A stretch of 64,000 nt of DNA, from contig NZ_CP040882.1 in the NCBI RefSeq assembly GCF_006337085.1, positions 1,860,001 to 1,924,000 of the forward strand, read 5' to 3'. This DNA comes from Sutterella faecalis (GTDB lineage: Bacteria > Pseudomonadota > Gammaproteobacteria > Burkholderiales > Burkholderiaceae_F). Numbering within the stretch: the first letter of the stretch is position 1; each line of letters starts with the position of its first letter. Shown here in pieces: positions 7,610-15,659 of the stretch. The notes beneath the pieces were generated by a model. That model was given only the letters and a program-made list of their open reading frames with translations. It was not told where the DNA came from and did not search any database. A program made the translations under genes and the position numbers.

Positions 7610-9919
7610 TCAGCGGCGAAGCTTTAAGAAAGCGGCTCCGAGCGCAGTAGTCTCAGTCCTGCCCCGATCAGATCGGTCACGGCTCAAGCCATTCGCCGTC
7701 CGCGACGCGCCCCTGGAAGCGCCGGCACCGGCAGTCCCGTCCGAACGCATCGAAAGCGAGATGCGCTGACGCACCGCATCCACATCGAGCACCGTCACCT
7801 TGACGACCTGCCCCACCCGCACTTCCTTGAACGGATCCTTCACGAAATGGTCCGCGAGCGCAGACACGTGAACAAGCCCGTTCACATGAACGCCAATATC
7901 AACGAAAGCGCCGAAGGCTGCGACATTGGCAACTACACCCTCGAGCTTCATGCCGGGATGAAGGTCCTCAATCGTCTGAATGTCATCCTTGAATTCTGCC
8001 GTTTTGAATTCGGCTCTCGGATCGCGCTCAGGCTTCTCCAGCTCCCGGATGATGTCCATCACCGTAGGCGCACCGAACTTTTCGTCGGCAAAGTCCACCG
8101 CCCGGATCTTTCCTAGGAGCGACTCATTGCCCATAAGCTCTCGAACGCTTTTGAGCTTCAGGCGGGAAACCATTCTTGCCACAACCGAATAGGATTCCGG
8201 ATGAACGCCCGTACCATCGAGCGGATTTGCGCCGCGATGAATGCGCAGGAACCCGGCAGCCTGCAGAAAACGCGCATCCCCGAGATAGGGCACATTGCGG
8301 AGCGCTTCTCGATCACGGAAAGCCCCGTGCTTCTCGCGATACGCAACGATTTCCTGAGCGACGCGCCGGGTAAGACCGGCGATATGACTCAAAAGCTGAG
8401 GACTTGCCGTGTTGACGTCGACGCCGACAAAATTCACGCAGTCTTCCACAACCGCAGAAAGGCGGCGCTCAAGCTTCTGATGATCCACATCATGCTGATA
8501 CTGACCCACGCCGATTGCCTTGGGGTCAATCTTCACAAGTTCAGCCAGCGGATCCTGAAGACGTCTTGCAATGGAAACCGCCCCGCGGTAGCTGACGTCG
8601 AGCTCGGGAAGTTCCTCACTGGCAAGCTCGGAAGCAGAATAAACGGAAGCTCCCGCCTCGCTGACGATGACGCGCTGCGCCTTGACTTCCGGATGCGCGC
8701 GCAGAACTTCGCCTACAACAGCCGAGGTTTCCCGGCTTGCCGTCCCGTTCCCAATCGCAATGAAAGCGATTCTGTAGGGCTCGAGCATTTTCAGGAGCTT
8801 CAGCTTTGAAGCTTCTCGCGCGGCGTCGGACCCATGCATCATGAGAACGTCATGCGCCAGCACGCGTCCCGTGTCGTCAATAACCGCGGCCTTCACGCCC
8901 GTACGGAAGCCCGGGTCAAGACCCAGAACCGCATGGTGTCCTGCAGGTGCGGCAAGAAGCAGATCACGCAGATTTTCGCCAAAGACGCCGATTGCCGTCT
9001 CTTCCGCGCGCTCCCGGAGCTCTTCGAGGAGATCGCCCTCAATGGAAAGACGAAGCTTCACGCGCCATGTCCAGCGGCAGACGGCAAGAAGCCACATATC
9101 CGCGGCGCGCCCGGTTCGGCTGATGCCGAGGAGATCTGCGAGACGAGCCTCCGCAGGATGAGGATCACGCGCCTCATCTTCAGCAGGGAGCTCAACAGAC
9201 ACCGTAAGGAATCCCTCCCGGCGACCACGCAGAACGGCAAGCGCGCGATGCGAAGGGACTTTCGAGAGCGGCTCCCGGAAATCGAAATAATCACGGAATT
9301 TTTCCGCCTTTTCTTTTTCCGCTTCCACGAGACGAGAGACGAGCTCACCGCGCGCAGACATGAAAGCGCGCAGATTTTCTCTAAGTTTCGCATCAAGGCT
9401 GAAGCGTTCAGCAAGAATGTCTCGTGCGCCATTAAGCGCTGCCTGAGCATCTGCAAACCCCTTTTCGGCATTGATGAAGGAGACTGCTTCACGAAGCGGA
9501 TCCAGCGTTCGGTTCGCCAGAAGTCTGTCGGCGAGAGGTTCGAGACCCGCTTCCTTCGCAATGGCCGCGCGCGTGCGGCGCTTGCTCTTATAGGGCGCAT
9601 AGAGGTCTTCGAGCTCCTGCTTGGTCTCGGCGTTCAGAAGGCGTTCCTTCAAGGCGTCATCGAGCTTGCCCTGAGCCTCAATTGCGGCAAGGATTGTCTC
9701 GCGACGATCATTAAGCTCTCGGAGATACACCAGACGCTCTTCGAGCGTCCGCAGCTGCGCATCCGTGAGTCCGCCGGTCATTTCCTTGCGGTAGCGGGCA
9801 ATAAAAGGAACGGTTGCGCCTTCGTCGAGGAGTCTGACGGCAGCTTCCACCTGAGAAGAACGCGCCGCAATTTCTTCGGCAATATGAGCGCAAATACGCG
9901 CACTGAGCATGTCGGTCAT
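7610..9919 (-). CDS. tex: Tex-family RNA-binding transcription accessory protein
   Basis: A 769-residue protein with the complete Tex layout. An N-terminal helical domain (VPFIARYRKEMTGGL near residue 40) is followed by a YqgF/RNase H-like domain (GLDPGFRTGVKAAV near residue 330), helix-hairpin-helix segments (PQLLSHIAGL), and a C-terminal S1 RNA-binding domain (GMKLEGVVANVAAFGAFVDIG). The tail beyond the S1 domain is rich in Arg, Ser and Gly. Tex proteins bind nucleic acid and affect transcription and stress fitness, but the molecular role is poorly defined. ATG 9919 is used; an in-frame ATG four codons later is possible. Confidence 0.95.
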   Translation of the reverse strand: MTDMLSARICAHIAEEIAARSSQVEAAVRLLDEGATVPFIARYRKEMTGGLTDAQLRTLEERLVYLRELNDRRETILAAIEAQGKLDDALKERLLNAETKQELEDLYAPYKSKRRTRAAIAKEAGLEPLADRLLANRTLDPLREAVSFINAEKGFADAQAALNGARDILAERFSLDAKLRENLRAFMSARGELVSRLVEAEKEKAEKFRDYFDFREPLSKVPSHRALAVLRGRREGFLTVSVELPAEDEARDPHPAEARLADLLGISRTGRAADMWLLAVCRWTWRVKLRLSIEGDLLEELRERAEETAIGVFGENLRDLLLAAPAGHHAVLGLDPGFRTGVKAAVIDDTGRVLAHDVLMMHGSDAAREASKLKLLKMLEPYRIAFIAIGNGTASRETSAVVGEVLRAHPEVKAQRVIVSEAGASVYSASELASEELPELDVSYRGAVSIARRLQDPLAELVKIDPKAIGVGQYQHDVDHQKLERRLSAVVEDCVNFVGVDVNTASPQLLSHIAGLTRRVAQEIVAYREKHGAFRDREALRNVPYLGDARFLQAAGFLRIHRGANPLDGTGVHPESYSVVARMVSRLKLKSVRELMGNESLLGKIRAVDFADEKFGAPTVMDIIRELEKPERDPRAEFKTAEFKDDIQTIEDLHPGMKLEGVVANVAAFGAFVDIGVHVNGLVHVSALADHFVKDPFKEVRVGQVVKVTVLDVDAVRQRISLSMRSDGTAGAGASRGASRTANGLSRDRSDRGRTETTALGAAFLKLRR

Positions 9920-9942
9920 TTTTCGAAAATTCTGCAGTTACG

Positions 9943-9980
9943 AGAAACGCCCGGAAAGGCCTTGTGCCTCATCCGGGCGT
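9943..9980 (-). terminator. Terminator after the DUF1857 gene
   Basis: On the minus strand ACGCCCGGA pairs with TCCGGGCGT and is followed by TTTCTC. It ends the transcript before tex. Confidence 0.7.
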
Positions 9981-10002
9981 CGAATAATAGAGAAGACGAG
10001 CT

Positions 10003-10509
10003 TTATGCGTGTGCCTCGTGAGCTTTAAGCTGCACAAGATCGTCAAGAATCTTCACAAGAATGCTTCGATCCTTGCTTTCATATGCAAGACGTCTGAGCT
10101 GATTGAGCTGCGCTTCCTGATGCGTTTCCTTGTGCGGCGGCTCGCGGTCTTCGTGATAGGTGAAGCGCACAAAAAGACTTCCCTTTTCAGGCTCCTCAAT
10201 CGTCATGCTGAAATCTGATGCCGGCCGGGGACCATCGGCATCAATATGCGCGTGATAGCTCCCGTCCGCCAAAAGCTCTATTTCTTCTTCAAACTTCAGC
10301 GTCCCGAAACTGATCTCTCGCCCGAAGGTCACGGATCCCGGCGTCTTCCCCGGCACTTCCGCCTTCGTAATTCGGGAGCCGCTTACCTCCTCGATATAGT
10401 TTTCCGGATGCCGTGCAAAATCGGCAATGCCGCGCGCAAGATCCTCGCGGGCAAGAACAAAGGGGAGCTCCGGGATGGATGCCCGGATGATGTGCTCATG
10501 AAATTTCAT
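10003..10509 (-). CDS. DUF1857 / AtaL-like SRPBCC-fold protein
   Basis: A 168-residue cytoplasmic protein without signal or membrane segments. The start MKFHEHIIRASIPELPFVLAR, the central RITKAEV and the late MTIEEPEKGSLFVRFTY fit the DUF1857/AtaL-like family of START-type (SRPBCC) beta-barrel proteins, which usually hold a hydrophobic ligand. The specific ligand is unknown. The open frame extends 19 codons upstream into aapM, but ATG 10509 matches the family's usual N-terminus. It follows aapM by 7 bases and may be co-transcribed with the amino-acid transporter. Confidence 0.7.
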   Translation of the reverse strand: MKFHEHIIRASIPELPFVLAREDLARGIADFARHPENYIEEVSGSRITKAEVPGKTPGSVTFGREISFGTLKFEEEIELLADGSYHAHIDADGPRPASDFSMTIEEPEKGSLFVRFTYHEDREPPHKETHQEAQLNQLRRLAYESKDRSILVKILDDLVQLKAHEAHA

Positions 10510-10516
10510 AAACGAA

Positions 10517-11617
10517 CTAAATGTGAATAGTACGGCGCGACTTCGTCCCCTGAAGCTTTCCTTCAAGCCACTGGCTGTAGCGCGAAATGATGAAGCTCGA
10601 GACGAAATAGATCATCACGATAAAAGCGTAGCCTTCAATGAAATAGGGCCTCCAGAGCGCATCGCCGAGCGCAAGCTTGAGCGACCCGGTAAGGTCGTAC
10701 ATCGAAACCACCATAACGAGCGAAGTGTCCATAAAACAGGACAAGAGACTGTTCACAAAGGCAGGGATGATCGCAACAAGGGCCTGCGGAAGAATAACGC
10801 TCGTATAACACTGCCGTTCTGTCAGTCCAAGCGAACGGGCGGCTGCAAACTGCCCGCGGGGAATAGTCTGAAGTCCGCCGCGGACGGTTTCCGCCATGTA
10901 GGCTGCCTGAAAGAGCGTAATCCCGATCACCACGCGCCAGAAGGCGTCAACCTTCATCCATTCCGGCATCAGGAGCGGAAAGACGAAAGCCGCAACGAAA
11001 AGCACGGTAATCAGCGGCACGCCGCGAACAAGCTCAATGTAGCCCGTTGAGACAGCGGAAATGATGGGCAGTCTGCTGCGGCGGCCGATGGCCAGAAGGA
11101 TGCCGAGAGGTGAAGATGCCGCCATGCCGAGAAGCGTAAGGATCACCGTCAGCGGCAGCCCGCCCCACATGTCGGTACTGATTTTTTCCAGTCCGAAAAT
11201 GCCGCCGATCATCAGAACGAAGAAAGCAGCAAAGGATGCAACCCACCCCCAGAGAAGCATTCGCACGCCCCGGTGCGTCCAGAGAGACGGCACGGCTGAG
11301 ATGACGAGCATGAGAACGATAATGAACGTGGCAAGCGCCGGCCGCCACTGCAGCTCATAGGGGAAGCGCCCGAAAATAATGAGGCGCCATTTTTCGGTTA
11401 CGAAGCCCCAGCAGGCGCCCGCAGCCTTCCGGCAGGCATTGACATCAGCGCTCCAGACTGCGTCCAGAACCGCCCATTTGATGAACCAGCAAAAGACGAA
11501 AAGGATGACCGCACCGAGCGCTACCGAAACCACGCTTGCCCCGGGGGAATAGAAGCAGTTCGTTCGCAGCCGCTCCCAAAGGCCGCCAGGAGTGCCCGTA
11601 ATCTGAATTTCCGGCAT
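10517..11617 (-). CDS. aapM: General amino-acid ABC transporter permease (AapM/BztC-like)
   Basis: The second inner-membrane permease of a polar amino-acid uptake system. The 366-residue protein has a hydrophobic N-terminal half and a C-terminal permease domain carrying the EAA-type loop (RGGLQTIPRGQFAAARSLGL). The upstream frame could begin at 11656, but ATG 11617 has AAGGAG six bases before it, placed just after the aapQ stop. It follows aapQ directly and precedes the DUF1857 gene. No ABC ATPase follows, although aapP normally sits here in the aapJQMP arrangement. Confidence 0.9.
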   Translation of the reverse strand: MPEIQITGTPGGLWERLRTNCFYSPGASVVSVALGAVILFVFCWFIKWAVLDAVWSADVNACRKAAGACWGFVTEKWRLIIFGRFPYELQWRPALATFIIVLMLVISAVPSLWTHRGVRMLLWGWVASFAAFFVLMIGGIFGLEKISTDMWGGLPLTVILTLLGMAASSPLGILLAIGRRSRLPIISAVSTGYIELVRGVPLITVLFVAAFVFPLLMPEWMKVDAFWRVVIGITLFQAAYMAETVRGGLQTIPRGQFAAARSLGLTERQCYTSVILPQALVAIIPAFVNSLLSCFMDTSLVMVVSMYDLTGSLKLALGDALWRPYFIEGYAFIVMIYFVSSFIISRYSQWLEGKLQGTKSRRTIHI

Positions 11618-11627
11618 GAGCATCTCC

Positions 11628-12803
11628 TTACTGCGGCGCCCGCATAATGCGGGCATTGAGCTGATTCATAAAGACGGAGATGAGGATGTTCACCGTCAGA
11701 TAAACGCCCATGATGAGACAAATGACTTCCAGTGCCTGGCCGGTAATATTCATCACCGTCGTACCCACATTGACCAGATCCGGATAACCCACCATTACGG
11801 CCAGCGAGGAATTCTTGGTGAGCGTCATGTACTGGCTTGAAAGCGGAGGAACAATGAGGCGCATTGCCTGCGGGAAAATGATGTAGCTCACCGTTTCGCG
11901 TGTGCGCAATCCAAGCGCCGAAGCGGCATCCCATTGCGTCGGCCTGACGGATACCACGCCTGCACGGACGATTTCCGCAATCATTGCGGAGGTGTAGAGC
12001 GTGAGCCCCAGCCAAAGCGTCAGAAATTCCGGCGTAAGCTGCGCGCCGCCAGACATGGAGAACCGCGTTGCAACCGGATGATTCCAGCCGCCCAGCACCC
12101 CGAGGATCACCCAGACGAAAGCAAAAACCAGCGCAAACGCGATAAGCCCGGAACAGTTGGCAACCAGCGAAGTTTCACGGCGCCGGACAATCCTGGCGGT
12201 GCAGAATGCCCCGGCCAGACCTGCAAGCGCAGCGATGCTTCCCGCCCACTGCATCTCGGGAACGGCAAAGAGAAGCCCCGTTTTAGAGAGATATACCCAA
12301 TCGCCCAGGTGAAATGCCGCTCGCACCCCAGGCAGAAGCTCCGTCACCACCAGATAAAGTGCGAGGAGAAGCACCAGAAGCGGCACATTGCGGTACGCCT
12401 CAACATGCGCGATGCCAAGAAAACGCACGACGGCATTTCTTGAAAGCCGCATCAGACCCACGACAACGCCCAGCACAGTCGCCGACACAACCGTGCAGGC
12501 CGATACTTTCAGCGTATTGAGGATGCCCGTCGCAAATGCTTTCCACAGCGGATCATTACTGGAATACGGGATCAGCTGATCGCTGATCTCGAAGCCCGCG
12601 CGATTCATCAGAAAATGGAATCCGCTTTTGATGTTTTTCGCTGCAAGATTAGCTTCGACATTGGAAGCAAGCACAGCGATGAAGGCGACCAGAAGAAGTA
12701 TCAATGCCGCCTGAAGCGTAAATTCACGCCGGCGGCGAATCTTCTCGCGCAATATCCAAGCATCATCCCCGGGAACGATGCTGAAGCTCTCTCTAGAAAA
12801 CAT
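11628..12803 (-). CDS. aapQ: General amino-acid ABC transporter permease (AapQ/BztB-like)
   Basis: The first permease of the AapJQM-type transporter, 391 residues. A membrane segment lies near residues 31-50, then a long family-typical insertion. The C-terminal permease domain has the EAA-type motif RAGVVSVRPTQWDAASALGL, which contacts the ATPase. It is separated from aapJ by 92 bases that hold a hairpin, and its stop codon lies in the ribosome-binding region of aapM. The Shine-Dalgarno sequence before ATG 12803 is weak, so the start is less certain than the frame. Confidence 0.9.
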   Translation of the reverse strand: MFSRESFSIVPGDDAWILREKIRRRREFTLQAALILLLVAFIAVLASNVEANLAAKNIKSGFHFLMNRAGFEISDQLIPYSSNDPLWKAFATGILNTLKVSACTVVSATVLGVVVGLMRLSRNAVVRFLGIAHVEAYRNVPLLVLLLALYLVVTELLPGVRAAFHLGDWVYLSKTGLLFAVPEMQWAGSIAALAGLAGAFCTARIVRRRETSLVANCSGLIAFALVFAFVWVILGVLGGWNHPVATRFSMSGGAQLTPEFLTLWLGLTLYTSAMIAEIVRAGVVSVRPTQWDAASALGLRTRETVSYIIFPQAMRLIVPPLSSQYMTLTKNSSLAVMVGYPDLVNVGTTVMNITGQALEVICLIMGVYLTVNILISVFMNQLNARIMRAPQ

Positions 12804-12828
12804 AACTATCGGGATCAGAAATACGAAG

Positions 12829-12863
12829 AAGGCTCCAGGCAGCCAAATTGCCCGGAGCCTCTC
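12829..12863. other. Intercistronic hairpin between aapJ and aapQ
   Basis: AGGCTCCAGGCA pairs with TGCCCGGAGCCT, with one mismatch, around a short loop. No long T-run follows on the minus strand. In many ABC operons such a hairpin protects or partly terminates the message after the binding-protein gene so that more binding protein than permease is made; that role here is an inference. Confidence 0.55.
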
Positions 12864-12895
12864 ATCAGGTTCCTGAAGGGAAAAAGACCGTCAAA

Positions 12896-13918
12896 TCAAC
12901 GAATCGGCATGGCATACATGAGACCGCCATCCGTCCAGAGACGATTCATTCCACGGGGAAGATTAAGCGGGCTCGTCGGACCAAAATATTTCGTCCAGGA
13001 TTCACCGTAATTGCCGACCTGCTTAATGATACGGTAGGACCAGTCCTTGTCGAGGCCGAGCATCCTGCCCATATCCTCGCCAGCGCCGACAAGACGCATC
13101 ACGTTCGGATCACGGGAATTCTTGCGCATGTCGTCCACATTCGCCTGAGTGACGCCAAGTTCCTCTGCCCCAAGGAAAGCCATAAAGGACCAGCGGACGA
13201 TTTCAAACCATTCCCAGTCGCCGCGGCGCACCGCAGGCCCAAGAGGTTCCTTGGAAATCGTTTCCGGAAGAATGACGAATTTGGAAGGATCCGGCGCAAT
13301 CATGCGCACGCCCGCCAAATCGGACATATCGGTCGTATAGACATCGCAGCGCCCGGAAATGAATGCGCTCTGCGTAGCCTCCGTTGTGTCGAAGACCACA
13401 GTCTTGTACTTCATCCCATGCGAATGGAAATAATCCGCAGTGGTCTTCTCCGTTGTGGTGCCTGTCTGCACGCAGACCGTAGCGCCATCGAGCTCCTTCA
13501 CGCTTTTGACGCCAAGCGAAGCGGGCACCATGAAGCCCTGACCGTCATAGTAAGAGACTGCGACGAAGACGTTGCCGGTGCTGGCATCTCGGGTCATCGT
13601 CCAGGTGGTATTGCGAGCGAGCATGTCGATTTCGCCCGAAGCCAGCGCCGACATGTGCTGCGTTGAGGAGAGCGGAACATACTTCACTTTGTCTGCGTCG
13701 CCAAGTACAGCCGCGGCAACCGCACGGCAGGTATTGACGTCGAGACCCTGCCAGCGGCCCTGGCTGTCGGCGCTTGAAAAGCCTGGCGCAGACGTATTGA
13801 CGCCGCAGACAAGCTGACCGCGGGACTTAACCCGATCAAGTGTTTCGCCGGCCTGCGCCGGAAGAGCAACTGCTGCGGCAGCAAGAAGAACTGCCGCGGA
13901 AAGGAGCTTGGACTTCAT
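12896..13918 (-). CDS. aapJ: Amino-acid ABC transporter periplasmic binding protein (AapJ/BztA-like)
   Basis: A 340-residue secreted solute-binding protein (family 3). The signal peptide MKSKLLSAAVLLAAAAVALP ends at AQA near residue 23. Mature features include LDRVKSRGQLVCGVNTSAPGFS, a QGRWQGLDVNTCRAVAAAVLGD segment, NTTWTMTRD and a C-terminus with NLPRGMNRLWTDGGLMYAMPIR. These are characteristic of the general L-amino-acid (Aap/Bzt) binding proteins for glutamate, glutamine, aspartate and asparagine. It is first in the operon aapJ-aapQ-aapM, with an AGAGGA ribosome-binding site. Confidence 0.92.
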   Translation of the reverse strand: MKSKLLSAAVLLAAAAVALPAQAGETLDRVKSRGQLVCGVNTSAPGFSSADSQGRWQGLDVNTCRAVAAAVLGDADKVKYVPLSSTQHMSALASGEIDMLARNTTWTMTRDASTGNVFVAVSYYDGQGFMVPASLGVKSVKELDGATVCVQTGTTTEKTTADYFHSHGMKYKTVVFDTTEATQSAFISGRCDVYTTDMSDLAGVRMIAPDPSKFVILPETISKEPLGPAVRRGDWEWFEIVRWSFMAFLGAEELGVTQANVDDMRKNSRDPNVMRLVGAGEDMGRMLGLDKDWSYRIIKQVGNYGESWTKYFGPTSPLNLPRGMNRLWTDGGLMYAMPIR

Positions 13919-14272
13919 GTCAAAAGGTTCCTCTGATATACGAAGGGATTGAGCTTTCCGACAGGATCAGGATAGATGCCGGCCCAAAGCAGCTGAGGCG
14001 CAGTGCGGCGGCTCCATAAGAAAACGCTTGAAGTCTGAAAGAGCAAATACGCTTCCAGGTTGTTCAACCCCAGGTCTCAGCGCTGTTATTCAAGAAAATA
14101 ACGCGGAAAAACAAGTGGTTAATAAGGAATTCATGGTAAAATCTCTGACCTGTGTTCAATATAGCGGAAATCGGCTCGTCCTAAGGTACCGCCAGCATCA
14201 GGAATCGCGGTGCGAGCGTGCATCCGGAACCTCATGCGGACCGCACTGAACCAAGATTTCCCGGAAAAGTTT
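13919..14272. promoter_or_regulatory. Divergent intergenic region aapJ / paeA with candidate extended -10
   Basis: This 354-base gap must hold the promoters of both divergent genes. On the plus strand TGG-TAAAAT (14134-14142) resembles an extended -10 element for the paeA-like gene, without a clear -35. I see no further gene or RNA in it. Confidence 0.35.
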
Positions 14273-15583
14273 ATGGATTCCCTGCCGCAAGTTGCGGCGC
14301 TTTTCGGCCTTGTGCTGCTCAGCGCCTTTTTCTCGTCTTCTGAAATCTCCCTCGCGTCTGCCTCCAAAACACGACTGCAGACCCTTGCGGATGACGGAGA
14401 CAGACGCGCCGCGCTCGTCCTTGAGCTTCAGTCTCATCCAGGGCAATTCTTCTCAGCGCTTCAGGTGCTCGTCAACGCTGCTGCACTTCTGGGCGGCGTC
14501 ATTGGAGACGCAGCCTTTTCACCGTTTTTCGACTGGCTTTTCTCGATCATTCTCCCCGAGCAGAATCTCTCGCATGTGAGCTTCATCATTTCCTTCATCA
14601 TCGCCACGACGCTCTTCGTAATCTTTGCGGATCTACTACCGAAGCGCCTTGCCATTGCACGTCCGGAAGCGACGGCAATGTTCGTCGTGCGTCCGATGAA
14701 TGTACTCATCAAGTGCCTGCGCCCGATCGTATTCGTCCTCGAGCGGCTCTCGGATGCCTGCATCCGTTCGCTCGGCATGCCGACAAAAAGGCAGGAGACC
14801 ATCACTTCTGAAGACATCCTTGCGAGCGTTGGCGCCGGCGCTGCAGCAGGCGTTATTGCCCCTGAAGAGGAGACCGTCATCCAGAACGTCTTCGAGCTTG
14901 AATCAAGGCTCGTGCCCTCTGCAATGACTGCGCGCGAAAGCATCGTCTACTTCACGCTGGATGAAACCGACGAAAGCATCCGGGCCAAGATCTCCACAGT
15001 GCCCTACAACCGCTTTCTTGTCTGCGATAAAGACCTCGACCACGTCGTGGGCTTTGTCGACTCCAAGCACCTTCTGCGCCGCGTCCTGGAAGAAAAACCC
15101 ATTCTCTTCCAGGATCCTGAGCTTCTTCAGGGCGTTCAGTTTATTCCGGACTCTCTGACGCTTTCAGAAGTCCTCGACGTCTTCCAGCGCACGCATACCG
15201 ACTTTGCCGTCATTCTCAATGAATATGCACTGGTGGTAGGCATCATCACGATCAACGACGTCATGGCGACCGTTATGGGCGACCTCGTCACGAATGAAGA
15301 TGACGTACAGATCATTCAGCGCGATGCGGACACATGGCTTGTGGATGGCGCAACGCCAATCGACGATCTTGAGCATGCGCTCGAAATCGATGAACTTCCC
15401 GAAGACTCTGCTTACGAAACGGTTGCCGGCTTCATGATGTACATGCTCAGAAAGATCCCGAAGCGCACCGATAAAGTCGTCTGCGCCGACTATACGTTTG
15501 AAGTAATGGACGTCGACAACAACAAGATCGATCAGGTGCTCATCACGCGCAACAAGAAAAAGGCAGAGAAGCCTGTCGAATAA
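14273..15583 (+). CDS. paeA: CNNM/CBS-domain membrane protein, PaeA (YtfL)-like polyamine exporter
   Basis: A 436-residue inner-membrane protein. The N-terminal CNNM (DUF21) domain has about four membrane segments (FFSSSEISLASASKTRLQTLADDGD; LGGVIGDAAFSPFF), followed by a CBS pair (residues ~210-330) and a CorC_HlyC C-terminal domain ending in GGFMMYMLRKIPKRTDKV-like sequence. From memory it follows E. coli YtfL (PaeA, putrescine/cadaverine export) closely, including the ITSEDI and VFELESR segments. The start MDSLPQV at 14273 has GGAAAAG upstream and is preferred to a 21-codon longer frame. Export function is by homology only. Confidence 0.8.
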   Translation: MDSLPQVAALFGLVLLSAFFSSSEISLASASKTRLQTLADDGDRRAALVLELQSHPGQFFSALQVLVNAAALLGGVIGDAAFSPFFDWLFSIILPEQNLSHVSFIISFIIATTLFVIFADLLPKRLAIARPEATAMFVVRPMNVLIKCLRPIVFVLERLSDACIRSLGMPTKRQETITSEDILASVGAGAAAGVIAPEEETVIQNVFELESRLVPSAMTARESIVYFTLDETDESIRAKISTVPYNRFLVCDKDLDHVVGFVDSKHLLRRVLEEKPILFQDPELLQGVQFIPDSLTLSEVLDVFQRTHTDFAVILNEYALVVGIITINDVMATVMGDLVTNEDDVQIIQRDADTWLVDGATPIDDLEHALEIDELPEDSAYETVAGFMMYMLRKIPKRTDKVVCADYTFEVMDVDNNKIDQVLITRNKKKAEKPVE

Positions 15584-15603
15584 CGGTACAGCTTTCGCAA
15601 AAG

Positions 15604-15649
15604 AAAAAATCCCGCGGCGAGAACTTTGTTTCGCACGCGGGATTTTTTC
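15604..15649. terminator. Bidirectional terminator between paeA and topB
   Basis: AAAAAATCCCGCG pairs with CGCGGGATTTTTT around a ~20-base loop. It serves both convergent genes. Confidence 0.85.
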
Positions 15650-15659
15650 TACTTTCGGA

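Noticed and set aside
8834..10021. 395-codon plus-strand frame across tex
   Set aside because: Antisense shadow of tex; the Tex domains on the other strand are complete.
12848..13666. 272-codon plus-strand frame across aapJ
   Set aside because: Antisense to a binding protein with a signal peptide and family-wide sequence match.
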